64,000 bases of DNA from NCBI RefSeq assembly GCF_014898055.3, contig NW_023601433.1, positions 71,965,683-72,029,682 on the forward strand. The letters run 5' to 3'. Of this stretch, positions 12,830-25,400 are shown piece after piece; position 1 is the first letter of the stretch; the number at the start of each line of letters is the position of its first letter. The position numbers and the translations under genes are program-made. The DNA comes from Talpa occidentalis (Eukaryota; Chordata; Mammalia; Eulipotyphla; Talpidae). A model generated the notes under the pieces. It was given only the letters and a program-made list of their open reading frames with translations. It had not been told where the DNA came from and ran no database searches.

Positions 12830-13905
12830 TTTCATTTGTCTGATGACCTAGGATGTAAAGCCAGTTTCTTGTGCATTTTGGTTATTCATTTAACTTCCTC
12901 TGCAAAGTATTTACAATTTTTACTTATTCTTTATTGGGTTTCTTAAAGCAAAATTGGTCTGTAAGAGTTTGTATTTAAATAGATGTCTGTTTTTAAACAT
13001 ATATATATATATAATAAATTAGATGCAAGACTGTTTTTAGACTTAAGTTTTGTCTGTGCTTGGTCTATTTCCTTAGCCATGTCTTCTGATATGCATAAGT
13101 TCTAAATTTTTACGAAGTCAAATTTATCATTTCTTTCAATATATCATTCTTTTATCATTTCTGGCAACATATGCATATGTTTAATCTCCAAAGAGAGAAG
13201 TTGTTTTGTTTCTCTGTAGTCCACATATAGACAAAACCATCCGACATTTGTCTTTCTCCTTCTGACTTATTTTGCTTAGCATGATCCCCTCTAACTCCAT
13301 CCATGTTGTTGCAAAAGGCAAGAATTCATCCGTATTTTTTTTTAATAGCTGAGTAGTATTCCATTGTGTACGTCATCTTCTTAATCCACTCACCTGTCCT
13401 TGGCCACTTAGGTTGTTTCCCTGACTTGGTTATTGTCAATAGCACTGGCATGAACAAAGGCGGTATGCATGTATTCTTTGAATTCTACACCCAAGAGTAG
13501 AATTGCTGGGTCATATGGTAGATCTATTTTAAATATTTTGAGAAACTTTCGTACTGCTTTCCACGGGGGCGGGGCCAGTCTACGTTCCTCTCAACAGTGA
13601 ATGAGGGTTCTTTTTCCTCCGCCTTCTGTTGTTTTGTTATTGAAGTGGTCTTTTCTCACAGGTGTGAGATGGTGGCTCCTGGAGGTTTTGGGTTGCATTT
13701 CCCTGGTAATAAGTGATGATGAACACTTTTCACATCCCTCCCTATTGGCCATCTGTGTGTCTTCTTTGGGGAAAGAAGTGTCTACTTAGCTCTTTTGCCC
13801 ATTTTTTACTCTTTCATTTTGTTGAGTAAGTTCTTTGTAGATCTTGGCTATTATCCTCTTGTCAGATTCTTTTCAGTTTGGCTAAATCTTATTTTCTATT
13901 ATTGC
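12830..13905 (-). mobile_element. antisense L1 fragments, two overlapping ages
   Basis: 12830-13160 resembles the reverse complement of old L1 ORF2. From about 13200 a better preserved piece begins (atccatgttgttgcaaaagg, ctgagtagtattccattgtg, attgctgggtcatatgg blocks) and runs to about 13880. A 41-bp repeat of upstream sequence sits at the junction. Confidence 0.7.
13162..13202 (+). repeat. 41-bp direct repeat, copy 2
   Basis: Same orientation as copy 1 and 1073 bp downstream, located at the left edge of a better preserved L1 segment. Confidence 0.92.
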
Positions 13906-14376
13906 CTTTTTGCATTAAGACTACAAACACAATGTTGAATAGAAGGTGCTTTGTAGAATCAAAGATGCTTTGTAGGATCATCTCACTGCTCAGAGCTATG
14001 AGCATGTGAAATTTCTTTATGAAAACCATCTTCCTCCTTTTATCATTGATCTCAGCATCATATTTAATGCCTTTATCACTTAGCATAAATTACAATCCCT
14101 TACACCAACCCATAAGCACCTTATGGGGAAAAAACATGTCTTTACTATTGCACCCCTGTGCACAGCAGAGTAGGCACTCAGTAAGTGCTTTGTCAAATTA
14201 GTATTGGAAGGAACTTTCAGCAGTTGCTCAATCTATCCTTCTCAGTGTTTGAATGTCTTGGCAAAACCTAAGGCACATATGATATTTTGTGAGACTTTTC
14301 TCATATTTCTCTTTCCCCCTTAAAACTTTTTAGAAGGTAAAATTTTTAAATTTCTCATAGAAATCACTTATATTTT

Positions 14377-14660
14377 GGGCCTCCATGGTGGCGCAGTGGT
14401 TGAGCGCTGGGTTGCGAAGCTGCCCGCAGCCTCTGCAGCAGAGGTTCGATCCCCGGCTGCTGGGCGAGGGTCCCACATGGCACGACAGACCTCTCCTGCC
14501 ACCTGCTGCTCCCCTCAGCAGTGTGTTTCGTCAGTCTGCCTGTTCTGCTCTCCACTCTGGCTCTGGCGAATTCTCTCACCCTCCCGCACCTCTGATTGTA
14601 CCCAGTGCTTGTATAAATAAATAAGTAAATCTTAAAAAAAAAAGAAAAAAGAAAAAAAAG
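14377..14660 (+). mobile_element. tRNA-related SINE, young subtype, with 13-bp target duplication
   Basis: The best sense-strand copy. It begins gggcctccatggtggcgcag and has a Pol III A box (tggcgcagtgg, 14389-14399) and B box (ggttcgatccc, 14443-14453). The unrelated body contains the gctcccctcagcagtgt block, and the tail is aataaataagtaaatc followed by an A-rich run. The 13-bp duplication atcacttatattt lies at 14363-14375 and 14663-14675. Perfect repeats and an intact promoter suggest recent insertion. Confidence 0.95.
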
Positions 14661-15569
14661 ATATCACTTATATTTCATTCTTCCAAATGTTTAAAATAAT
14701 GTCTTATCAAAAGCCATGTAAAAGGTCATATTTATACTATTATAAAAAGTTCTCAGTGATAGTTTACAAGAAGCAATGAAACGCTACTAAATTTTGCAAA
14801 ATGTTCGCAAACTGGAATAATTTGCCTCTCCTAGATGTTATATAGAAGCCGAAGTTAATCAGTACTTAGGCAGTTTGCAGTGGTTCAAATATAGAAACAA
14901 GGGTAAACACATTCCACAATTATCTAGTAAGCAGGTGTTGGTTCACTAATTTTTATTCTTTAAAATCTGGAGAAACTGCACCGATGAAGTGAACCTGTTA
15001 GGTAAATTATTTCCTTCTTTTTGCCCTTTAGCTTTTGTTCTAATCTGAGTAAAGCTTCATTTGTTTTTTATGTAATTTAAGTCTGATGAAGGTAAATTGC
15101 TTTCAGCTTGGAACACAATGATCTAGTATTTATCCAAAAGGCAAAATATCATTCTTTTTGCTGCTCCATCTTAACAGCTGCTTACAGTAGAGAGTAAAGC
15201 TTCAATTTATGTACAGATGTGAGGAACATACTTTTTTTTCACTTCCTGTAGTATATTAAAATAATTCTTTGACTGTCCTACACATTGACTTATCCTACAC
15301 ATATTTCCACTGACAATGGAAACTGCATTAAAGAAGTAGGTGAAAACATTTTAAATTGGATGTTCATTCAACTCCTTCACTCCCTTACAGTTCTTCTTTC
15401 ATTCCCTCTCTCCCTCCATGTCTCCCTCTTCCCTTTTCTTTCCTTTAGCCTTTCCTTACTCTTCTTCCCCTTCTTCCTTCCTTCCTTAGTTCTTTCTCCT
15501 GAGCTTCCTCTGTGCCACGATCAATGTTCTTATTGCTGCAAATGTCGTAGTGGCCTGTGCTTGTATGCA

Positions 15570-15960
15570 GTTTACATTGTATTGGGGGAGCTGGTAATCA
15601 AGAAGTGAATAAACATGCATGTGATAATTTTTGGTGCTCATACAAGCTGCAATTGAAGTGTGTGTGTTGGGGGGGGGGTGATGAGAGATGGATGAGAGAT
15701 AATAGGATCATGGCAGTTCTCTGAGGACAGAGGAATTTGAGCTGAGCCCTGCAAACACACCACCCCCCACCTGCCCCTGCCAGTTCCAGGGAAAGGGTGT
15801 TATAGAAAGTGGGTAAATTAGAAACCCTGGGAAGGGATCAAGCATGATGTTAGAGAAATTAGAAAACACACTTGGCCAAAGTGAAGTGACCTTGGGAGAG
15901 AGTTAGCTACAAGATGAACTGGAGGAGGAAGTCAGGACAGTTTGGCAGAGGGTGTGACAG
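15570..15960 (-). repeat. L2 LINE fragment
   Basis: ctctgaggacagaggaattt, gagctgagccctgcaaac and the preceding segment around agtgaataaacatgc match reverse-complement L2. Confidence 0.5.
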
Positions 15961-16050
15961 GCCATGGTGGACAATTTCATTGTGATGTCAAGTGCAGTCA
16001 ACGGCCCCGTGGTTCCTGTGTGGCATAGTGTTTCACACTGTCAGTGAGAC

Positions 16051-16066
16051 TTTTTTTTTTAAAGAT

Positions 16067-16105
<39 letters not shown>

Positions 16106-16342
16106 TACAAGCACTGGGTACAGTCAGAAGCGCGGGAGGGTAAGAGAATTTACCAGAGCCAGAGCGGGGAACAGAACAGGTAGACTGACGAAACACACTG
16201 CTGAGGGGAGCAGTGGGCGCGGCAGGAGAGGTCTGTCACGCCATGTGGGACCTTCGCTGGTGGCCGGGGATCGAACCGGTCTGCAGAGGCTGCCGGCAGC
16301 TTCTCAGCCCAGTGCTCAACCGTTGTGCCAACAGGGGAGGTC
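16051..16342 (-). mobile_element. tRNA-related SINE, young subtype, with expanded TTTA tail
   Basis: Antisense copy with the subtype marks ctgggtacagtcagaagc and cagagccagagcgggg. Target duplication cagtgagac at 16042-16050 and 16343-16351. The tail, normally two or three aaat units, has grown to about ten (16065-16107), a likely polymorphic tetranucleotide. Confidence 0.95.
16065..16107. repeat. TTTA tetranucleotide repeat in a SINE tail
   Basis: About ten attt units grown from the tail of the SINE at 16051-16342. Confidence 0.95.
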
Positions 16343-16439
16343 CAGTGAGACATTTTTTCAAACATCTCTCATCTTATCAAAAGAAGTCCACACTCTCATC
16401 TTAATTTTCTCTTCCAAAAATATTTAAAGAAATATGTGA

Positions 16440-17150
16440 ACCATAAACTGACAGAATGGAAAAGAGATAAACAAATTCACATTTACAAATGGTGGTTTCA
16501 ATAGGTAGAAAAAGTAGAGATTCAATAAGGATGTAGAGGATGGACTTGTACAACCCTATCAACCATTAAAAGGCTTTAATGGTATTGTATCCTACCCCTT
16601 TTTTCTTTAATTTTTTTGAAGTGCCTATGGGCGAAATTTGGATCCAAAGCCAACTTCAATAAAATTAAGCATATTGAAATTATACTGAACATGTTCTCTG
16701 ACCACCACAGAATTAAGCAGAAATCAGCATCAGAAAATTACTTGAAAACCCCAAAGCAGGGGCCTCCCTGGCCTAGGGGTTGAGTCGCAGCACTATCAGA
16801 ACCACAGTCTGAGTTCAATCCCCGGCCAGGGAGCTAACCCACAGATGGCGCGGCAGACCTCTCCTGTCTCACCCACTGCTCCCCTCAGCAGTATTTTTCA
16901 GTCAGTCTGCCTGTTCTGTTCCCCAATCTGTCTCTGATGAATCCTCTCACCCCCGGCACGTATGGCCTACACTAGAGTTCTTTCATGCAGAAATAAATAA
17001 ATACATATTTAAAAAGAAACCAAATCATTTGGAAATTAAATGAATGACTCATGGGTCAAAGAAAAATGACAAGGGAAATTTGAAGTTACTTTGAAATGCA
17101 CGAGAACAGAAAGGTAGCTATTCCTCTTATTAAGGATAAAAATACTAATA
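16440..17150 (+). mobile_element. old sense L1 fragment split by a SINE
   Basis: tctgaccaccacagaattaa and the continuation after the SINE (caaatcatttggaaattaaa) match adjacent parts of degenerate L1 ORF2. Confidence 0.65.
16759..17018 (+). mobile_element. tRNA-related SINE, older subtype, inside a sense L1
   Basis: Starts ggggcctccctggcctaggg and ends in aaataaataaatacat plus A-rich sequence. It carries the older-subtype block ctgtctctgatgaatcctct. It splits a degenerate L1 whose two halves (up to about 16750 and from about 17020) resume the same alignment. Flanks aaaaccccaaa and gaaaccaaa look like a decayed target duplication. Confidence 0.88.
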
Positions 17151-17353
17151 TATAAGTGGGTGGAGATTCACATGTTCAGCTCTTCCCATTTGTCTGGTTC
17201 TTGAATTTCCTACTTCCTTCATAACTCGGCTTTACCACAACTGCTGCTGCTGGTCTGTGCCCAACCCTTGCTCGTCTGGCCTGGCCTGACCACTTTTCGT
17301 TTAGTTCCAGTGCACAAACACCTACCTTTTTAAAAGGTCATGTTCCTTGAACA

Positions 17354-17369
17354 GTGGGGGGGGGGGGGG
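17354..17369. repeat. G homopolymer run
   Basis: About 13 consecutive G after agt in unassigned sequence. Confidence 0.85.
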
Positions 17370-18437
17370 AATTTATGGAACAGTCACAGACAAGTTCATG
17401 TTACACAAGTCTTACCCTAACTTTTTAATTAAATCTTGTCAAGCCTTCTTCCTTTGTCTCAGGCCTACCCGGGGAATTCTGGTTCATCTTCTACATTTTA
17501 GATTTTCATGACTTTCTTCGGCTCCCTCTGTGCCTTCTGTTTCTTCTGCAGTCCTTTGATTGTCTTCAATGATTACGTTTTCAATGGTCTTTAACTCTTT
17601 ATTTTCCAATATCTCTACCTTCAGTCTGGTATTAGCTTGTCCTATTCAATTTCACTCATTCTTTTAGGCTTGATTGTGTGTTAGGCTTTAAATTGGGCAC
17701 TGGCTTTGCAAATGGGATGGGACATTTATAAGTCAGTGGGCTAAGTCCTTTGACAGAAGGATGTTGACATAAAGGCTATGTATACATTCATTCAGCAAAT
17801 TTTTATTGGCCTCCTACTGTGTACTAGGCACTGTGCAGTGGGGGAGGTCCTGGTTGTTTAGGCATAAGGTTCTGATTGTTCAGAGGTGAGGCATGAAGTT
17901 GTGAAGGAGCAAAGAATAATCTGGGAATGGGTAATCTGCTCTGGCATGAGGTATTGGAGGGGGATTTTGAAGGACAATAAGGTAGTGAGTGGTGGTAAAA
18001 AAGGCTAGAAAAGATGTGAAAGCTCTTCTTTCTTTTTAGGGAGTTTAGTGCTATTACTATGGGCATAGTGCTTATTAGCTCCATGGTGACTCTTACCAAT
18101 TCCATACTACCTGTATTTCTTGTTTCTTTGGTTTTTATTCTGCCTACTACAGTGACTGAAATAGTGATAACCAAAAGCAGTGCTTAACAAGTGGGATGGG
18201 GAGCTGTGAATAGAGAACCCAAAGTTAGGATCCAGGTGCATTTATATCCATAGTAATCTCACTTTTCCTGGATTCTTTCCTCTTAGGGTATAATTATCTT
18301 CCTGAGATCTTTTATTTTTTTCATTTTAAATCAGGGAAAGAAGAGATTGAGGTATAAGCACATTAATTTGAAAATACCATGTGGGATAAAATTTCAATTT
18401 ATTACCCACCCTGAAATTTTTTATTCTTTTCCTTTAG

Positions 18438-18511
18438 GTTTCTTGCTATTTAAAGATTTTTGTTTGAATGAAATTAATGAAGCTGTACCTCAGGTGAAGT
18501 TTTATGAAGAG
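18438..18511 (+). CDS. GRK3: GRK3 exon 3 (residues 64-88, start of RGS-homology domain)
   Basis: 74 bp. The acceptor is ttcctttag and the donor is gtaaga after GAG. The exon starts with GT, which completes a Gly codon begun in the preceding exon, then reads [18 protein letters not shown] and on to FYEE, ending in phase 0. The piece belongs to the N-terminal part of the RGS-homology domain (about residues 54-175 in GRK2/3). [12 protein letters not shown] distinguishes GRK3 from GRK2, which has LNHLEEARPLVE at this place. The exon carrying residues before 64 was not found in the 18.4 kb upstream, so intron 2 is at least that long here. Confidence 0.96.
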
Positions 18512-19549
18512 GTAAGAAGTAACTGTTTTACTGATGCTTTTATTTCAAAAGCATATTTAAACTGTACTTTGGAAAATATTAAGAAACTCTGTAAAGTAAT
18601 TAGTAGTACAAGATACACCATGTAGTTTATTAGTGCTACTGATAACACTTATAAAAATAACATTTAAAGGATTTGGAGAGCTCTGGATGTAATGAGGACT
18701 AGTTAGATTAAAATTCCAGAGAAGGGAAAATCATTTTGAAGTATATTAAGGATTATGAACCATTTTATTTCTGCAGAAGCTTGCTAGTTCTGGAGACATA
18801 AGCTGGGGGTGGGGGATGTTACTGGTGAAGAGAACTTGGCAAAGTTTTCTGGTTACACAGAGCTGGAGTGCAAACTGGAGAATTAGGATTGGGTGCCTCA
18901 AATCCACAGTTGGTTTTTTCCAACAGACATATGGAGGAGAGCCTAAGAAGTTGGCTCTAAGATTTTGGAAGACATATTGAAATCTGCCATAGTGCTTCAT
19001 TGAAATGTAGACCTGCTGTGGGCAAGAGTCTGGTAACAGAACAGGCAAGCCTGGAAAATCCTAGGGTGTGTTCTATTGACACTGAAGATGGAGAGCTGCT
19101 TATTACCTGGTGCAGCTGTTGATTCTTGATGTAGCGACCAGATGGGAATCCAAGTCTGTCTTCTGGAATAAGGCTGCTTATGGGAGACAGAACAGCCTGA
19201 AGAGGTTTCTAAGGGTAGTACCAAAAAATGAGACTGGAAGAATCTCAAATATGTGACTAGAGTTGACATGTACCAGATTTTGAAGCTAAGTAGGATGGGA
19301 AGCCAAAGAGCTGCTCTAAAAACATTTAAAGGGAAGAACTGAATGTAGTGTTGAGGAGACAAAACTCTCCCATTGAACTCTGTAGAGATCCATGCCTTAG
19401 GAGCAGGGGCAAACCAAAGGCAGACTAAGTCCTATAAAAATGGCAGCCCCGCTCAACCCTTATTGGATGATGAGGTCCTTCTGCACCTGTCTAACAGAGT
19501 AACAGAGGAGTTTCTATTTTGTTTTGTTTTGTTTTTCAGATAGCAAGTA

Positions 19550-21230
19550 TAATCTAGAGAGACTCAACAGTGTTCAGCATATAGTAAAAATTACTAGATA
19601 CACTAAAAGGCAAGATTATATCACTCATAAACAAGGTAATAGAAGCAGACCCACAGATGAATCAGCTATTGGAGTTAGCTGATAAGTACTTTAAAATAGC
19701 TATAAATAATATGTTCAAGAAATAGCAGAAAAGATGAACAAAGTAGGGATAATTTCAGCATAATTGAAATTTATAAAGACCAAATGGACATTATAGAAAA
19801 TAAGTACAATAAACATTAGGGTTTAATGTTTAGGTTCAGTGGCAGATTGTTTACAATACAAGAAAGAAATAATAAATAGAAAGGCATGTCAGTAGATAAT
19901 CTCAAACTGTAACAGAGAAATAATACACAAAAGAGATAGGTAAGGACATTAAAGACATAAGGGATGTGACTGAAAGGGTTAACATATATAGAATTGGAAT
20001 CCCAGAATGAGAGGAAAGAGAAAAGGGCAGGAGAAATACTTGAAGAGATGAGAATTTTACAAAGTGATAAAAGACAGCAGGTTAGAGGTTCAGAAAACTT
20101 AGGATATTCTAAGAAGATTGACTATAAAGGAAATTTGTCTTTGCACATCAATATAAGACTAGAAAACTATGGCAAGTGTGTTAAAAAGGCATATTACTTT
20201 AAAAGAAGCAATAATATGACTGACTTTACTAATAAGTCATTGAAAATATATTAAAACAACACACACACATACACGCACCTCCAAAAATAGTCATTTTTTT
20301 AAGTACTGAAAGAAAATAAATGCCAACCTAGAAATCTATTCCCAGCAAAAAGTTCATTCAAAAATGAAGGTGAAATAGATATTTTCAGACAAAAACTGAG
20401 AGAATTTGTTGGTAGTGGACCTGCATTAAAATCATTACAAATTGGAAATACGTCAGGCAGAAGGAAAATGATCCTGGATGGAAATGCAAGGAAGGATTGA
20501 AGAGCACAATAAAGGGGAAATGTGTATGTGAAATACAAATGAATGTTGACCATTCAAATCTATAATGTTTTTAGAGTTTAAAATATATGGTAATAGTGCA
20601 AGACTCAGGAGGGGAGCAATGTGAAGTAAAAGTATTTTAAGATTCTAGGATTGTTGGAGGGATAGTAAAAGTAATAAGTTGCATTGGCTTGTAATCAGTC
20701 AAGGATGCATAGGTAACTTAAAGAATAAAATATTTATCTAACAAGTTAAATGAGAAGGAAAATAGAACAAAGCAACATTCTATCAATTCAGTAAAGGCAA
20801 GAAAGAAATAAGTCAGCTTGAAAACAAAGGGTAAGATGATAGCTATAAATCCATCCACATAAGTAATAACATTTAATGTAAATGAATTAAATACTCCAAG
20901 TAAAAAACTAAGTTTGTTGGACTAGATAAATAACCAGAACCATACTACATTTGCTTATAACTGACATACTTTGAACAGAGGATGTAAAAGGATTTGCAAT
21001 ACATACACTAACTGAAGTGAAGGTGCTATAACTATACCAATATCAGATTAAGTACTTAATAATAATGCTACTTTGAAATAATCTCATAATGATGAAGGGG
21101 GACCAATATGATAAAGAAGGATCATCTTAATTCTTTATGTTGCAAATAAAATAATTTCAAATTATACATGCAAAAATTGACAAATCTAAACCAAAATAAA
21201 TCTACAACTTTAGTGGGAGATGGATAGACA

Positions 21231-21276
<46 letters not shown>

Positions 21277-21640
21277 TACTTCAAGATCTTGTAGAACAAA
21301 CAAAAAATTAGTAAGGATGTAGAAGATTTTAGTATTGATGAATAAATTAAACCCAATTGATATAGATAGAATATTATACCCAACAAAAACAGAATTTGTA
21401 TTCTTTAAAATACATATGGAACATTTGTTTAAATATATTTTATGCTGGACTCTAAAGCAAGCATCTGACACTTTTAATATTGAAATGGTTCAAAGTCTGT
21501 TCTCTGATCACAGTGGAATTATGCTCAAATTTAATAACAGTTAACTAAGACTGTCTGGAAATGTACACTTGGGGTCAAAGAAGAAATTTAAACAAATGAG
21601 GAAATATTAATTAAAATATTTTTAAGAGATAGAAAATTCT
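19550..21640 (+). mobile_element. long degenerate sense L1
   Basis: Blocks such as aataacatttaatgtaaatg, aattaaatactccaagtaaa and tctgatcacagtggaattat occur in L1 ORF2 order, with many stops and indels. It contains the AC microsatellite at 21232-21270. Confidence 0.65.
21232..21270. repeat. AC dinucleotide microsatellite
   Basis: About 19.5 uninterrupted AC units inside a degenerate L1; followed by tatacatac. Confidence 0.97.
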
Positions 21641-22559
21641 TGCTAATATTATTTGCATCATGTATCTTTAACCTAAAATATTTTGAATGGTCTTATGAAA
21701 GCATAGCATAATTAGGGCTGATACTGTAATATTTAAGTTTTTAAATTGGAGTGATATTCTTATTTCTGGTTTATGGATAGATAAATGAAAAGTTGATATT
21801 TTTCTAAACTTTTTAAAATCATATTAATGTATTTTCAGGATTATATTATTTTAGCATCATTTAAAAAAAAAAGTAAGCTAAATCCAAAAGGATTTTATTC
21901 AGTATGAGCTAACTTTATTATTTCAAACTGAATTATAATCAGGCATTTTATCAGGATGACATTCACAGCTTGATCTGTCAAAAAAAAAAAAAAGGGTTTT
22001 TTTACTTGTATTCTTTAAAGCATAACCTCTCCAATTTCAGCATGTTCTAAAGTTATCTTGTCAAATTCAGGGAAATCTCCTTTAGCAGATAACTTTTGCT
22101 AAGTTGAAACAGATGGAATTTGCTTGAGGTTATTTCTTAAGCACTTCTTGCCAATAGAGTGGTGACTAGTGCTGATGTGTTTCCATTTGAGCTTTAAACA
22201 TTAGAGTTTCTCATGATTGGCTTACTCCCCAGCTCTTTTCATTTCTTTCCTGACTTGGCACATGATGGGACATAAAGGGATGGATCTGGCTTATCAGATT
22301 ATCCCCTTGCAGGATAATGTTCCAGAACTCTTAGTAACTTGCTCTGTTATTTTATTGAAGATATCATCTACCCTAGGGCTTCAGATATAGTTCTCTAAAT
22401 CATTGCAGCCTTTAAGCATTGGCTTTATCGGTGATTTTTCTCTGACTCCTATGTTTCACTAGTTTGGTGGATTCTTACTTAATTTCTAGTTTTATGACCC
22501 CAGAACCTAGAAAACTCTGTTGTCAAATATCTGAAAATATATATTTTATACATTTCCTC

Positions 22560-23010
22560 TTTCCTGTTTCTTTTAATGGTTACCCACTTACTGTGCATTA
22601 AAGTCCTAATTTCTTATCTGGACATTCACATGTCTCTACAATTAGTTAGTACCCACCTTCAGCTCATTATCTTTCACCACCTTTTTATATGGAACTTCCA
22701 CTAACCAATGTTCCTTGAACCCATTGAGCCCATTTTTCTTGTTGTTTTACTTAGTGTCCTCTCCCCTGCCTAGAATGCTGCTCCTCCTTCTTGGTCTGTG
22801 GAAAGCCAAGCTTCTTTTAAGGTCTAGCTCAATTTGTTTATTCTCTAAGAGAGTCTGTACAGCTATCTCCATTGTCCTTGTTTGCTCGTGCCTCTCTTTC
22901 TTATGCTCTTTGTTGTCTGTAATGCTCTCAGAATACTTAATACATGCTCGCTGCTTATTGTGTATAATAACTGCTTTCTTCTTGGCCATTATTTGACTGA
23001 GATGGAAGGC
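22560..23010 (+). repeat. L2 LINE fragment
   Basis: tgcctagaatgctgctcctc, aaggtctagctcaatttgtt and the later tacatgctcgctgctt follow the sense L2 order. Confidence 0.5.
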
Positions 23011-23329
23011 CTAGCTTGGACCCAGGTGCCCATGTGCCTCTCATTTGCTGTGGGATGCGGGGCCAGTCATTGAACAAATTCTGAATCATTTACTTTGCAG
23101 CAAACCTGGAGCTCAGAAATGCAAAGACAGTGTCCCTGCACTTGAGGCTCTCACAGTATGGGGACTTAATATTTGAGCTTCAGTTGCCTCATCTATGAAA
23201 TTAGTTTAATAATAATCTCCTGTTTATTCCTTTCCTGGCCAATTGTGAGGCTTACATAGAACGCCAGATGGACAAATGTTTTCTAAATTATGATATTTGT
23301 AATATGCTTCCCAGGTGTATGGGAAGTTG

Positions 23330-23570
23330 TAACACAGTGAGTAAGAGGTCCAACTCTAAAGTCAGAACTTCCAGGGTTTGGATTTGGAGTCTGGTAGTTA
23401 TTAGCTGTGTGAACTTGGCAAGCAGTCTAGCTTCTCTCTACCTGGGTTTCCTCAGCTAAAAATTAGGGGTATAGCAGAGCCTATATCTTAGGGTTGACAT
23501 GTGTTATGCAACACACCACAATAGCGCCTGACATGTAGTTACTGCTACACATTTATACACGTTCCTGTTC
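23330..23570 (+). repeat. MIR SINE fragment
   Basis: tattagctgtgtgaacttgg followed by gggtttcctcagctaaaaat is the conserved MIR core. Confidence 0.6.
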
Positions 23571-23689
23571 CACTTAGATCTGGAGGCAGCTTATAAAATA
23601 GATACACCTACACTTTAAAATAAATTATGGAAAATAGGAAAGAAATATAAGATCAGACTTAAAGTTACTATATAGTGTTTTCTGTGCTC

Positions 23690-24210
23690 ATTCATTCAAC
23701 TGATATTAATCAAACACTGACACTGGACAGGAATTGCTTGGATGAACAGGATAGACGAAGTCCTGCTCTCTTTTGAGCTTGCGAGAAATAGACTTTAAAT
23801 AAGTAATAAATGCAAGAAATATATCTGGGAGTGATAACTGCTATGCAGTGACTCAAAACTCAGTGTGATGGATTGTGATTTTGTGGTCAATTGATTAGTA
23901 AAAGACTAACACTCTGAGGAGGTGGCTTTTAAATGGAAACTTGAATGACAAGGAAGCCAGTCTTTTGAAGATGGGAGCAGTGAGGGGGAAAGCATTTTAC
24001 GCTGAAGTGAACACAGATTAAGACAATGTGAGAAAGAACTTGATGTGTTTGGGGGAACTGAAAGTCCAGTGTGATGTGAATGAAGTGGGTGATGGGGGTG
24101 GAGTAGTGTGAGGTAAGATCAGATTGAAGAGAAGAGTCAGGGTTTTGGGGACCATGGTAATAAATTTTTATTTTATTCTAAAACTCATGGAAAATTTAAA
24201 ATGGAAGTGT
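23690..24210 (-). repeat. L2 LINE fragment
   Basis: cattcattcaactgatatta, ctctgaggaggtggctttta and tttttattttattctaaaac are reverse-complement L2 blocks in the right order. Confidence 0.6.
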
Positions 24211-24239
24211 TAGGTGAATATTCTCGAAATAGCTTTTAG

Positions 24240-25400
24240 ATCAAGATAGTTTCTCTGTATGGTCTACATCTTTACTGATATATATAGTCGTATTATCAAA
24301 TGCTGAGAGAAGGGTGTTAAATGTCCAACCCTGATTGTAGATTGTCTATTTCTTTTATTCTATCATTTTTTTCACATATGGTGAAGCTTTATTAGGTACA
24401 TGTACATTTTTGATTGTTATGTCTTTTCATATGATATGTCACTTTCGCTGTAATAGTCTGTCTTGAAAATGACCTCTGTAGATATTAATATAGCCATTTT
24501 AGTCTTCTGTGTTTAGTGCTTTCAGATACATTTCTCCTGTACATTTTCAACAATATGTACAGTATATTTCTTTTAAACACATATGAAAGTGTCTGACTCT
24601 TCTCTCATTATGATGATCTCTGCCTTTAGTGGAGTAATATTAGCTAGTGTGTTTAGCCTTTGTGGGCTGCGTTAAGTTTATTGATTGGGCCATTTTTTCT
24701 TAAAATGTTTTGTCTACTTCAATCTCTATTTCCTCCTTCTGGGACTTCAATTACTTTGTTTGATTTTTAATATTATCTTAAATATTGCTGATGCCCTGTT
24801 AAATTTATCCCCCAAATATTTTTTTCTTTCTGTTCTTCAGATTGGATCATTTCAATGGACCTGTCTCCCAATTTATTGAGTCTTTCTTTTGACATCTCTA
24901 GTCTGCTATTATGTCCATTCACTTAATTTTTATTTCAGATATTATATTTATGTTTTACTTCTCAAATTTCTTGTTTCTTCTTTTCCTAGTTTTTTTAATG
25001 CTGCTATTTTCTAGCTGTTTATTCATCACATGCACATTTTCTTTGAGTATAGTTATGTGACTGCATTAAATCTTTGTCTGATAATTCTAACATGTCAGTC
25101 ATTATAGATTGGTATTCATTGGTGGTCTCTTCTCTGACATATGAGCCACATTTCCCTCATATGCAGGGAAGTTTTCTTCATACAAAGAATAATTTTAGAT
25201 TGTATCTTATACATTGTGACTAATATACTATTGGAACTCTAAATTCTATATGCTTTCCCAAAGGGTATTTTTTTTTTGTTTTAGCAATTAACTTGGATTA
25301 CTCAAACTCCATGCTGTTTTGGCTTACAGTGGGTCATAGCTGATTCTTGTTCTCTTCTTTTAGTCTTAGCTGGAATGCTTTGGGTCTGCATGGCTTACAT
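24240..25400 (-). mobile_element. probable old antisense LINE sequence
   Basis: T-rich text with blocks like aatatagccattttagtctt and gataattctaacatgtcagt that usually belong to the reverse complement of ancient L1-type elements. Strongly degenerate. Confidence 0.4.

Larger units (their letters stand above)
1..18437. other. non-coding, inferred part of GRK3 intron 2
   Basis: No exon was recognised here on either strand. GRK3 exon 2 (residues about 38-64) was looked for by its expected peptide and not seen, so it probably lies upstream. The stretch is made of old L2 pieces (about 0.7-1.0, 1.96-2.3, 5.1-5.6 and 15.6-16.0 kb), degenerate antisense L1 (6.5-8.3, 11.2-11.7, 12.8-13.9 kb), sense L1 fragments (3.9-4.4, 16.4-17.1 kb), four SINEs, a 132-bp L1 3' end and a solo LTR. 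In 2300-3640, 8350-9840, 14700-15560 and 17200-18437 I see nothing assignable beyond scattered low-complexity sequence. Confidence 0.75.

Noticed and set aside
14377..14640. Functional tRNA gene (A and B box present)
   Set aside because: The head is fused to a SINE body and tail, repeated many times and flanked by target duplications, and it does not fold as a tRNA over its length.
16150..16427. Frames on both strands near 16.0-16.4 kb
   Set aside because: They are SINE-derived, with the same peptides seen in the copies at 14.4, 39.1 and 50.2 kb.
1..18437. GRK3 exon 2 (or exon 1) within the upstream 18 kb
   Set aside because: No segment encoding the expected [20 protein letters not shown]-type peptide with splice borders was seen on either strand; it is assumed to lie upstream.
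18347..18625. Longer open frame through exon 3 as a separate small protein
   Set aside because: Splice sites and the GRK3 match define only 18438-18511 as coding; the rest reads through intron sequence.
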